From assembly GCA_024364735.1 (NCBI GenBank), contig JAGFNQ010004027.1, positions 1-64,000 of the forward strand: a stretch of 64,000 nucleotides of DNA, written 5' to 3'. This stretch comes from Boesenbergia rotunda. Lineage: Eukaryota; Streptophyta; Magnoliopsida; Zingiberales; Zingiberaceae. Shown here piece after piece: positions 45,352 to 57,005 of the stretch. The translations under genes were made by a program, and so were the position numbers. Position 1 is the stretch's first letter. Every line of letters begins with the position of its first letter. The notes below the pieces were generated by a model that worked only from the letters and a program-made list of their open reading frames with translations, did not search any database and was not told where the DNA came from.

Positions 45352-48300
45352 TGTAACGCCCGCTTTTTTTTTCTTTCCATAAAGCGGCGTTACGTTAACA
45401 TAAGTAGGGCAGGTAGACATCATAAGGTAGCGGAATAACTTTAAACTTACACATACATGCACCTACTACCATTCCTAACATAATGACATTAACTTCATAC
45501 TTAGCATCATATCATGTCATACTTAACATCATGTCATAGAGTCACATAAGTCATCATTTAAGCATATAAGTAGCAAACGTAAAGTTCTAGCATAAGACTG
45601 GTAAACATATTATTTTCTTGGCCAAGTCACTACCACACACACACATTCTTGCCCTCCTGCTGCTTCCTTATTGTCCCCTTACGTGATCTGCGGTATAAGG
45701 AAAATAAAACTATAAGCACATAAGCTTAGTAAGACTCTTTCCTACTCACTAAAACCATTCATCACTAAATTGTGAGCACGTGAAACATTAACATACTTGG
45801 TGTGCTCTACATAGAACATAAGCATCTAAATCATTTAGCCTATATCTAATGTGGCATGATACATAGCATAAACATGAACATAAATAAATACACTTAACAT
45901 GGCATGATACCTGATGTAAACATAAACATAATAAACATACTTAACATGGCATGAACATAAACATAAATAAACATTCTTATCATGGCATGATACATGGCAT
46001 AACATAAACATAAATAAACATTCTTATCATGGCATGATACATGACATAACATAAACATAAGGTATGAACCAACCTGTATGGCATAAACATAGACATGCTT
46101 TCTAACATAGCATATGGCATCTTCTTAACATAATCATAACATAAATCGTTTACTATCATGCATATGTCTTAACATGAAACATAAGCATAAGACATTACTA
46201 TCATGGCATAATGCATAACATGAATGAATGCATGAGTCAAATATATATACATAAGGATGCTTAACTTTTAAAATCATACTTTTAAATACTTAAACATAAT
46301 CATCACATCATTGGGGTCCTCAGCTTGTACCACATACATACATCATGTGCGCGTATCCCTGAGTAAATACGAGGTAGCTAGCCTCGACCTACTAGGGTAA
46401 GGACAGCATAGTCGGTAGTCCCCGAACCGAGGCGTTCATAAGGTGCCCATCCCTGTTGCACAGCTTCGGTAGTGCCAGAACTGTGGACAGCATAGTCGGT
46501 AGTCCAGAACTGAGGCGTTCTTAAGGTGCCCATCCCTTGGACCCATACTTCGGTCCAGTACAAGCCCATTCATAAAGTAAAATACTTTACATGCTTCATC
46601 ATTCATAAGACATTCATGGCATATTTAAACATAACATAACCTTGTTACATGAAGCATGACTTAAAACATGTTTGTCCTTTCATTGTTCATACTTAATGCA
46701 TAGCATCATGTTGCCTTGAAGGCATGAGCATTATCTTCATTCATAAATATGGTATGCATCTTCTTTCATAAAACATGACATGCATCATCATTCATAAAAC
46801 ATGACATGCATCTTCTTTCATAAAACATGACATGCATCATTATTCATAAAACATGCATGCATCTTCATTCATAAAACATGGCACGCATCTTTATTCATAA
46901 AACATGGCATGCATCTTCATTCATAAAACATGGCATGCATCTTTATTCATAAAACATGGCATGCTTACATAAAACATCATTCCTATTCCTAGTGCTTGCA
47001 TGATCATGGCATCTAAGGTAAGCATTGCATTATATTCATTGAACATGATATATTTACATAGACCATTATCCTAATCCATGGAGCTTGCATGGTCATGATA
47101 CATAAGGTAAGCATTGCATTTCATCCATAAGCATGGTATCTATCACAAGCATGCATAGGTAGAACTTCCATAAACATGCTACCTACTATCCAAGTGCATG
47201 GCATAAAACCTAAGACCTTCATGAATAACCCTATTAAGCATGACATCTAATCATAAACATACAAACATAAAACATGGTACTTAAGGTTAGGGTTATAGGT
47301 AACATAATTTCTACCACATGTTTGAACCTATATATATACTTCATAATAAGCCATAAACCATCATTCTTCAACCCTAACTCCTCCATACCCTATTTATCTT
47401 GCTTGGCTGAAACTTATAAGGGGGAGTTCCATCATTCAAATGACATGTAAGGTAGCATAAGGAAAAGGAACAACCATACATTACCCATAAGGCCATAAGA
47501 AGCCATTAGGGCTCATAATTAGGGTTCACCCTAACTTTTAGCCCTATTTTCTAGGGTTGGCCGAAACATGCTTGGACCATGGGTGCATGAATAAATTCAT
47601 AAAATTTCCAATTAATCATCTAACACCTTCCATACCATACATAGGAGCCATTGGACCCCTTACTTGAGGTAAGCCCCAACTTCTTGCCCTAGAACCCTTC
47701 TTGGCCGAAACCTTTAGGGTCACAAGGCCTTGTGAAAATTCACACAAATCACCTTCAATCTCCCTTTGAATCATGGGGATACCCAAAGTACATACTTGAA
47801 AGGTTAGTCCCAATCCTAACCAAAGAATCATGGTGAGGGTCCCAAACCCTAAGGGGTCTTTAGGGTACTCCAAAAAATCCCCAAAAATTATATTTATTCT
47901 ATATTCATCATGATAACACATTAGAAAACATGAGAGGGGTTTTTAACATCACCTTGGACCCAAAACCTATAGTGGCCGAAATCCTAGGGTTAGGGTTCAT
48001 GGCTTTTTTCTTTTTTTCCAACATAAAATCTCAAACAAGACTTTCATATCATGGTAAACTTCAAGGAGAGCTATTATACCACAGGTGAGGGAGTCTTACC
48101 TTAGACTATCTTGATTATAGACCTTAGGTTTGAGAGAAGGATGAAGATCTTGTTGTCTCTTGACCACCCCTAGCCTTTACAACCTTATGAAAGCCTTGGA
48201 TCTTGGAATAGAGACCTTCTTGTGAATTTTTCCCAAGGGAAAACCCACCTTGGAGTTTCGGCTAGGATGAAGAAGGAGGAGGGGAGAAGGGTGACTTGAT

Positions 48301-48822
48301 GGAAGAAGAGAAGTAACTCCCCATGCCATCTCTTTATAACACTTTAAGGAGGTAAATGAAGAGTCTCTTCCCTTCATGACCCTTCATCTTCCCCTAAGTC
48401 TTAACCAAAAATCCACTTCATCCTCTACTAGCACTCCCTTGCTAGGTGAATTGGTTAGAGCATGCATGGTGGTACAAGAGTTCCAAGGTTCAATCCTTGG
48501 TCCATGCACCTTATTTTCTATTTTATTTTTATTTTATTTTTCCCATAATTCCGAAAATTCCCTAAAAATTCCCCCATAATCATGTTAATATTCCTCATTA
48601 AACCCCTTTATATATATTAATTTTTTCCTAAAATCCACCAATAATTATGATACTAAAAAGCTCATATAAGGCCCATTAGTACTTAGTTTTCTCAATTTAA
48701 ATGAGAAAACATGGATTTCTAGGCCAAAGTTCGTATTAATATTTCTAGGTCCCTCGGAAAATTATCTAGACATGCTCAATATTTTTAAAGAAAATATTAA
48801 GAGAATTTTCCGGGTCGTTACA
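45352..48822 (-). repeat. Gypsy 5' LTR (3471 bp), uninterrupted
   Basis: TGTAACGCCCGC to CGGGTCGTTACA in window orientation. It contains AACATAAACATAAATAAACA-rich low-complexity sequence (45800-46200), the paired CAGCATAGTCGGTAG units (46405-46510), the minisatellite (46735-46965), a minus-strand TATA box (near 48331-48340) and the tRNA-like stretch (48435-48507). It is the reference for sizing the gap in the other LTR. Confidence 0.93.
48435..48507 (+). other. tRNA-like stretch in gypsy 5' LTR
   Basis: Nearly identical to 40020-40093, with D-arm-like TAGGTGAATTGGTTAGAGC and T-arm-like CCAAGGTTCAATCCTTGG. It lies about 316 bp from the LTR edge, as in the other LTR. Confidence 0.5.
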
Positions 48823-50053
48823 ACATAAATATTATGTCAATAGCGTTGAATCAAAGGATGATGTTGTATTAGTGTGTAAATTCTATATTTTGTATATATT
48901 TGTTTGTGTCTTATTTTTGTCTTGTACATATAAGGCCCCTCTAGGTCTTGTTGATATAGTACATGATTATGAGAATCTTGCTAGATTCAACTGGTTGACG
49001 TTATCCATTAATTTTTATCTCCACAATTAATTAAGATTGAAAATTTATTTTTATCAACTCAGAGACACCACACCAGTACCACCCCTCCCTTACCTAAAGG
49101 GATTTGCTAGTATTGAAGGATCTTGAATAAATAAGTAGAGGAATATTCCTTCGCATATTAGTAAGGTGAGGGTCCTTATCGACCGACTCTCACCTGAAGA
49201 GGTAATCATTCAAAACGGTGACCTATGTTAGTTTGAAACGAAGTTATTAACATTTGTGTACTTGTTATATGATGGGTTATGATTGAAATAATTTTTATCC
49301 AAAATAAAAAAATATTGGTTGAGAACCTTGATATTGGTGATGACATTGCACGCCCAATGCAGACATCACAAGTAAATGACACAAATGTTAGAAGGCAAAG
49401 TAGTAAAGAACGTGGTGACTGTATTCTTAAAGACAACTTAATCAAGGAGCTATCAGTGGAGAACATGTGTTTGAATAAAACGGTTAAAGAATTCCTCACA
49501 ATAATTGAAAATAAAGGCATGGAGGCTCAATCAAGCGATCCTGTAGTCGATCCTCTTCCTGAACCAGTTGCTTGTAGAACAAGGAGAAGGAGAGGATGTG
49601 ATCGAAGTCGGTATGATTACAGGGATACTCCAATTGGTAGTCCATTGTGGCTCCAACTATTATTACCTAAGAGGAAGCGAAGCAAGAAACAAATATCAGA
49701 TATAGAGGGTAAAAAATCTGAACAAGAACAAGTTTTTATGGACAAGGAAAAAAGAAAAATTAATGGAGATGATATGGATAAAGAAAGAGAAACCGCCACT
49801 GTAATAGAAGTCAAGTCTAAAAAAACGTAGAGGAGGAAACAAATAGGATCGTCGAACTTTACAATATGAGGAAACAAACTATTGCTGTATGTAATTTACT
49901 TATATGTAAAATTAAGTTTATTTTATTTATTAATTAATTTTTTTTATCTTTATGGACGTAGTTTATGAAGAAATATTTTATAACTTCAAAGAAGAAAAAT
50001 TAAGATGAAGATATGACATACTTGCTAAATAAATTGGAGAATATAAAGTAAGT
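48823..50053 (+). pseudogene. Ulp1-element copy C, middle part
   Basis: Continues copy C after the gypsy insertion. KAPLGLVDIVHDYENLARFN aligns with the mobile-domain exon end of copy B. SHISKVRVLIDRLSPEE aligns with B's VKKMIDRLSPH and ends at a GT donor. The frame 49279-49830 (183 codons) matches the linker of copy A: a Leu-rich helix (NLIKELSVENMCLNKTVKEF), then CRTRRRRGCDRSR and the basic nuclear-signal-like KRKRSKK. Another exon, FMKKYFITSKKK, ends in GTAAGT at 50048-50053, where the solo LTR begins. Stops in the earlier exons show decay. Confidence 0.7.
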
Positions 50054-53000
50054 TGTGGGATCGGATTGAATCGATAGAGGAGGGTGAATATTGATCGTTA
50101 AATTTTCAGAAATAAAGAGAGTAATTGCGTAGCGGAAAAAGCAAAAACAATCACTAACAAGTTTTGTTTTTACTTGGTTCAGAGTCGCGGTCGGCTCCTA
50201 CTCTAAGGCTCACGGTCCTTGACCATTTACGATGGGTAATTCTATATTTTCGTAAAAGATTACAAGTTGAGTACAAATATAGAATTAAAAAGGAGTTACA
50301 ACACTTTAAATAAAAATTAGCTTTTACCGACGACCGGAGAAATTGGAAGTTTCGGAGTAGCGGGTCGTCGTCGACGCTTGAATCGTGAGTATGGAACTTG
50401 TCGGAGCGGAGCGCTTGAGCGTAAGTGTTGAATACAATTGATGTCGAAGCCTTGGAGGTGAACCCCTTTATATAGTGTTAACAGGGGCGCCTGTGTTGAA
50501 GGGGGTGCCTGACATGTGGTCTCCTCTGCGCGAACCTCAATCCGCAGACTTGGCCAGCGCTTATCCCCTTCACTTGTAGTGACCCGCCTTCTCTACCTTT
50601 GACGGACCGTTACTTTATCTACTTCTTGACTCTAATGCACGACTAAAAATGCGGAACTTTCTTTTTAATTTTTTTCTATCTAAAAATGATATTCTAACTT
50701 TAATAGTCATGCATGATACAATGGTACATTACTAGCAATCCTAACCATTTAAGCTCATCACACAGGGTTCTATAACATTACTAAAGCATTATGGAATATG
50801 AATGCAACTTTTCTAAGCATATTTAAAGCAACAAAACTTAATTCAAAAGGAGACTAGCAACATCCCTATCCAAACTCCACTTATAAAATTCTATAACATT
50901 TCTAGAACTTCATAGAATGTAAATCCTACTTTTCTACCGAATTTACAAGCATTTTAAGTACAATTAGGACCTAGTCCTAAAGGGAATAATAAGCTCAAGA
51001 ATAAGTCTAAAATGCAATGTATCAACATGCTAAACTACTCATGCCCTTGCTCATTTAGTGCATTCACAAAAGTATGCGTACTAATTGAAATGACATGGAA
51101 TCTTCATTCTACAAAATTGAGCATGTAAAACTATCCGAAGCATAAATGTTTAATAAACTCCATAACACAATAACTTGGAATTTGGAAACCTTAAACATTG
51201 CATTTCAAATAAGCTAAACTGTCTCGTCCCAAGGACCTCTCCAAGGTCAGCCACCACACACACATCACCCAGCACCGCCTCGTCGCCTTCCTTCAGAATT
51301 GCTTGCCCTTACCTTTACCTGCAGTAGGAGGAAATGCAACTAATAAGCATAAAACTTAGCAAGTACTATCTAGCTCACAAAATCTCGAAATGTGCAAGCA
51401 TGCTTTTTAAACAATGTGAAAACACATGAGATACTTTTATGCTTAAAAGAAACACTAAAACATGTATAACTCGAAACATGTATACTCAAGCATTAATAAG
51501 TCTTAACTCACTTTTTCTTGGCTTAACTTGAAACTTTAGCCATTCTTTAACTTTAAATCTTTCTTTAACTTTTAGAAAATTTCCTTAGACTTTAGAAAAA
51601 CTTTGCTAAAGCATATAATTGAAAATAATAACTCACTTGGATCCACTTAAGACGTAAGTACCATCTTATGCGCGTTCCCTAAAAGGTTGGGGTAGCGAGC
51701 CACCAATCCTAATAGAGCAGACCTTGGTCTACCAGGGCCAAGACCTTGGAATTGGACACCTGGATTTCTTTAACGACGCCCTTGGACGCCGGGTACTGGC
51801 CTTAGAAAATAAAATAGCTTTTCTCTCTTTTCTTTCTTATCTTTAAATGCCTTGGCATTTTATCGAACACCTTGTGTGCCCAAATCCCTAAGTCTTGACT
51901 TTTGGGGATTTCGTAAGGCCTTGGCCTTCTCTTTTCTTCTTCTTTATCTTTCTTTTCTTTTCTTATAGATTTCTTAGACCCTACACTCACATAGGGTACT
52001 CTATCAAATATATATAAGTATATAATGGACTAAGACCACATGCAAAATCTTAAACTAAAAGTAAATATCTCTTTTAAAACTTTTAAGGGAAAATTCTTGC
52101 GGAAAACTGCCTCTTACTGCAGGTGAGCAGTACTTACCTCCTGCGCTAGGTTTTCCTTACGAATAAAATCTGAAATTCCCGAGGAAACGTCGAATTTCGA
52201 CGTTCTTCTTGCTCCTTGGTGTTCTCCTCGCGTCTACGAGAATTCTCGTAGAGAATAGGGCCTCTTGAGACCTTCCCTTTGTTCCCCTTTGTCTTGGGCG
52301 GCAAAAGAAGAGGAGAAGATGAAGAAAACGCAAGAGAGGAAGAGGAGAGGTCGCGTGCGTGAGGGAGGCCGTCGGCGCCGCTAGGTTGGGAGAAAATTAA
52401 CCTAAAACTCGTAACTCCCTCTTTTATACTTATGGGGGCGAATTTACCTAATTATACCTTATCTATTGTTTCGCTTAATCTATTTCAATAAAACAAATCA
52501 GCCCAGCTGGTCTGCCCATTCTTCTCTCACAGCGTAGGTGAAGGGATCGATTCCCACTTACGCGATTTTCTGTTTATAACTCTTTTTGCCACTTTCGTTT
52601 ACGGAAAAATTCTATAAAAATATCCATAAATTTGGAATAAATTCTAAGATATTTCTAAATTAGTTTCGAGAATTTTCGGGCGTTACACTTCACTAGGGCG
52701 CCTGAGTTAACTGGGGCACCTATGTTAACATAGGCGCCTCAATGACTTGGTCTTAGGCTTGCGTGACAGTTTGCTTCGAATGGTTGGAATCCCTCTTTGG
52801 CTGGGGCGCCTGTCTCAACACAGGCGCCTAGCCCAATGAGGCGTCTCACTCCATTGAGGCGCCTGAATGTAGAAACCTTCATTCCTTTGTTCCTGCAATC
52901 AGGGTTAGTTCCAAAACACAAGAAGCATATAATTGATAAGATTAAACCATGTTTTATAGCCTGAGCTGTCTTGGTTCTGACTTTGGGCTTCCCAAATGGA

Positions 53001-53499
53001 ACCCTAGGTCGAACCGACACCTAATGTTCCCTCCACGGGGAACGCGTCCTCACCTACTCCTCTCAGGAGATTTTACCTGTTTGCCAACCGGCTCCTCCGG
53101 TTGGACTTTTATCCAATCCCCCGGATCAGGTCTTCGTGCCCAGTCCACGACCAGGACTTAATGCCCAGCTTTACTCATCAGGTCTTCGATGCCTAGCCCT
53201 CGACCAGGACTTAGTGCCCAGCTTTACTCACCAAGTCTTCGGTGCCCAGCCCTCGGCTAGGATTTAGTGCCCAGCTTTACTCACCAGGTCTTAGTGTCCA
53301 ACCTTACGTCAGGACTTAGTTGCCCAGCCCGCGGCCAAGACTTAGTGCCCAATTCATAGAACCAGGACTTAGTGCCTAGTGTCATAGAACTTTACATGCA
53401 CACTTGATTAGCCTTGTTAGATAACAACAAAACCTTAATTTCTGAACCTTTTGCCATTATCAAAACATAGGTTTGACTTTGGTGCTTCCGGCACCAACA
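50054..53499 (-). mobile_element. Solo LTR of the left-end Copia family, itself interrupted
   Basis: In minus orientation it starts TGTTGGTGCCGG and ends GATCCCACA; it is a diverged match to the LTR at 4672-6049. Its flanks are TAAGT (50049-50053) and TAAGC (53500-53504), a near-perfect 5-bp duplication. It has no primer site or coding region. Removing the nested 50575-52687 element leaves about 1.33 kb, close to the 1.38 kb of the intact LTR. It contains GGCGCC(T/C)-rich repeats and tandem CAGGACTTAGTGCCCAG units (53110-53390). It landed in an intron of copy C. Confidence 0.85.
50575..52687 (-). mobile_element. Nested gypsy-type solo LTR (2113 bp)
   Basis: In window orientation it starts TGTAGTGACCCGCC and ends TTTTCGGGCGTTACA; the minus-strand start TGTAACGCCCGAAAATTC resembles the gypsy LTRs above. 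CTTCACT occurs directly on both sides (50568-50574 and 52688-52694), 7 bp rather than the usual 5. A TATA-like element lies on the minus strand near 52421-52428. The part around 52505-52575 has a weak tRNA-like pattern (GCCCAGCTGGTCTG and GGGATCGATTCCC). Confidence 0.8.
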
Positions 53500-54490
53500 T
53501 AAGCTAGGATACATAATTTATTTAATTATATGATTTGTTAATATTAGTATCTTTTTATTTAATATATTATCTTGTGGATTAACTTTGCAGGTTTATAACT
53601 CAATTAATTTGGGAGGATGCACTCTTTTGTTTAAATATACATTTATTCTTATCTTTTCTGAATGGAGAGGTTTTTACAAAATGCGAAGTAATTGATGTCT
53701 ACTGTAAAATTCTATTTAAGGAAGCATCCGCATCTGATAGGTCATACAACACGTAAATTTATTATTCAACCTTCTTCATAGTAAGGAATCTAAATGAATT
53801 TAGAATACATACTGTATTAAAATAAATTTTATTATTTGGTTATTAATAATTTTGTCTGTGTATATTTGTAGTCATCAATGATATCCTTAAGAAAGTTTGG
53901 CTTGTAACAAATGATGAAGACAGATATGATAGATGAAGGGTTTAGATATATTTTAAAACCTTTATGCAGTGATAATGCACACTTTCACTTGTTGTCAGTA
54001 GAGACAAAATCAATGACTTTCTATCATTTCAATTCTCTTACTAGTGGTCGTAAATATAAATATGAATTTGGTTCAACGATGAGCATCAATTATTCATTTC
54101 TATGTTATTCATTTAGTATAAATTCTCGTTGATAGTGAATTTCAAATTCATGGTCATACTTATAGGCAAAAGATTTAAAACAATATACTCGCGAGCAACT
54201 TGCGACTATTCATCCATGTCTAGAAAGTCATCATCCTTTGGATCAATGGGTCTCTCTCAGAGTAAATTCTCCCCAACAAAAAGCTAAGTAAGTAAATGAG
54301 GATGAGTCTCAATTAAAAAGTATTTTATAAAAAATATGGAAATTCAAATTGCTAATGTTATTTACAGCGTGGGTTGTGCCTTCTTTATGATATAATACAT
54401 TTGATGTCTCCTATATGATGAGAAGATGGATTTCAAACAAGGAGACATGACAAAAATCAGATTTGATGTAACACTTTTATTTCTGAGGGA
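53500..54490 (+). pseudogene. Ulp1-element copy C, catalytic 3' part
   Basis: Matches copy A exon by exon: LIWEDALFCLNIHLF, then GFRYILKPLCSDNAHFHLLS with YHFNSL (His and Asn), then HPLDQWVSLRVNSPQQKA (Gln), then a last exon starting VGCAFF (Asp to Gly, Cys kept) with an early TAA. The tail FKQGDMTKIRFDVTLLFLRD is still readable in another frame. Confidence 0.72.
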
Positions 54491-54599
54491 TGTGTTCTGT
54501 AAAACATAGGATTAATTATCCATAGTATTGTAAAAAAATTCAATAGTGTTGTAAAAAAAATAATTGTGGTTAGTATTGTCACATCTATATAATTATATG

Positions 54600-56255
54600 T
54601 TAAGAAAAATAATTGTGTGTTGTTTATTGAACTCCAGTTGCTGCATTGTTCTATGCCAACTGACACGGTATAAGAACATCATTGCTAGTTGTTAGAACTA
54701 AATTTGGACATCATAAATACCTTTCCCTAGCTCAACCCTACCTAGTGATATAGAGTTTTGAGAAATCTAAATATCCTAGGTCCATCAGTGGATTTCGGTG
54801 AAAATCCACTGATGGACCTCCAAAAGTCTGATTGTAACAATTTCAAACATTATGAGTTTATGGTGTTGCAAGGACTCAAATTGATCCATTATGTATTTAG
54901 GGGCTTTCTAGAAGTTGTTTGATAATACTATACGTTTAGGCCTATGTAAAGTTTAAATGAATGTAAGTCTGATATGATCAAGTCCCACCAAAAATATTAT
55001 TTTGTAAAATGAATAAGTAATAATTAAAAGATTATTATATTAATAATTAATAAGTGATGATTAATGTTTTTAAAAAGTAATTTTAAAATGAAAAAAATAT
55101 CAGGTCACGTTGTGCTTGAAATCCCATTATATCAGGCCCGCATTGGGCTTAATATTATCGGATTTCAGACCCAATGTGAGCCTGAAATCCGAGAATATCA
55201 GGCCATTTGATATCCAAAAGTGAAATAATTTTTTAAATAATTATAAATAAATATGTATAATATAAAATATAGAGACAAAGATAAAAGAAACATATAAATA
55301 GATAAAGAAAATATAAAAATAAATCATATAAGAAAACAAAAAATAAATAATATGAATAAATAATAAAAATAAAATAGAGATAAAGATAAAGAAAATAATA
55401 AATAGATAAAGAAAATAAATATTTAAATATAAAATGTAGAAATACATAAAGAATAATTATAATGAGAGAAATATAAAATATAAATACATAAATAGAGTTT
55501 ATAAAGAAAGAAATATAAAATATAAATAAATAAATAGAGTTTATAGATAAAAATATAATAAATAAATATAATAAAAATTAAAATAAATTATAAATGTAAA
55601 AAAATTAAGATAGATAATAAAATGTAAATATAGAAAAATAAAGAAATAAAAATGAGAGATAAAATAAGGCAACTACTATATGATACATTGTTTTGAGCCA
55701 ACTTACATGGTAGAAAACTTGATTGATATTCATTAGAACTAAATTTTGGCACCACAAATACCTTCCCCTAGCTCAACCCTACCTAGTAATAGCGAGTATT
55801 GAGAAATCCAAATATCCTAAGTCCGTTAGTGGATTTCGGACTAAACCCACTAATGGACCTATAAAAGTCCGATTGTAACAATTTCAAATATTATGAGTTG
55901 ATGGTGTTGCAAGGACTCGAATTACGATATCATTGTATATTCAGCGGCTTTCCAAATGTTTTCCAATAGTATGATATATTTAAGCTTGTTTAAAGTTTAA
56001 ATGAATGTAAGTCGGATATGATCGTACCTAACCATTTTATAAAAAAAATTGTGAAAAAATTAAGAATTAATTAAAAGATTATGTTATAAATAATTAATAA
56101 ATCATGATTACATATTTTAAAAATATATTTTTAAAATGTAAAAAATATCAAGCCTCATTGGGCCTGAAATCCCAATATACCAGGCCCGTGTTGGGCCAGA
56201 TATTCTCGGATTTCAGACACAACGTGGGACTGAAATTCGAGAATATCAGACCCCC
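54600..56255 (+). repeat. Two diverged copies of MULE spacer unit after copy C
   Basis: Direct copies about 1.04 kb apart, with palindromes at 54778-54819 (good) and 55819-55860 (decayed) and hairpins at 55103-55208 and 56145-56255. Very AT-rich in between (55215-55670). They stand between plus-strand copy C and minus-strand copy D. Confidence 0.8.
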
Positions 56256-56319
56256 CCTTTTGATATCCAAAATCGAAATATTTTATTTTTCATAATACTT
56301 ATATATAAATATATAAAAT

Positions 56320-57005
56320 AGAGATAATGATAAATGCATTGTATACACAAAATGATATATCTAACGATTTCATTCATTTCCCTCTGGATCGAAAACAAAG
56401 TTCCATTGATTTCCAAGATCACAAAATGAAAAATATATTATAACTACAAATATACAATATATACACAACAATTACAAATGCATTGTATACACAACAATTA
56501 CATATTACCCTTCCAATTTTTGTCTGTCATAATTTTATATCCAACCTTAAATTTGTAAGGTTTCATTTCGCTTGTGTAAAATTAGTTAATCTCTGAAACA
56601 CTAAACTTTCTGCATAACGCATCATAAAAAAAGCACAATCCACTCTAAAAAATCTAATATTTAAATTGTGGTTAGCATATTATAGGAACCATAAAAAATA
56701 TGTTTTTATGAACCATAAAAAATTACTTACGATCTGTATTGTGTGGGGTCTTGTACTTCAATTTTATTAAAGTGTTTCCTCGAGATAGATGACAATCCTT
56801 TATGTCATCTGATGTAATACGACCAATTTAAATTCTTAAAAAATGTCACTTACACACAAATGACATTAGTAAAAAATACCTATTCAAAACTACTTATAAT
56901 GGTTTATATATAAAATATAAAATTTATAGTTTTCTCAAACATAGCAGTGTAACTTTCTGTGATGCCAAGAGAATTATAATGCCAAGAGAAATTTATATTC
57001 TTATC
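56320..57005 (-). pseudogene. Ulp1-type protease fragment, copy D (3' exons only)
   Basis: Reading the minus strand, HYNSLGITESYTAMFEKT is followed by an intron and KGLSSISRK-like sequence, then VDCAFFMMRYAESLVFQ, which keeps the catalytic Cys, and the end KPYKFKVGYKIMTDKNWKGN. It is closest to copy B, not to its neighbour C. The 5' part is missing beyond 57005. Confidence 0.72.

Larger units (their letters stand above)
34139..48822 (-). mobile_element. Ty3/gypsy retrotransposon, Tekay/Del-like, complete with TSD
   Basis: Minus-strand element with 5' LTR 45352-48822, tRNA-Met primer site, gag, protease, reverse transcriptase, RNase H, integrase with a chromodomain-like tail, polypurine tract and 3' LTR (34139-40408). 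Both sides carry ACATA (34134-34138 and 48823-48827), so this is an intact insertion. Very long LTRs and the C-terminal ILDREVKKLRSKEVPLVKVL fit the Tekay/Del chromovirus lineage. The 3' LTR is enlarged by a nested solo LTR. Coding frames are broken by stops and frameshifts. Confidence 0.93.

Noticed and set aside
55215..55670. A possible gene encoding a Tyr/Ile/Phe-rich membrane protein (68-codon frame)
   Set aside because: Composition follows directly from near-pure A/T sequence; no conserved motif or start context.
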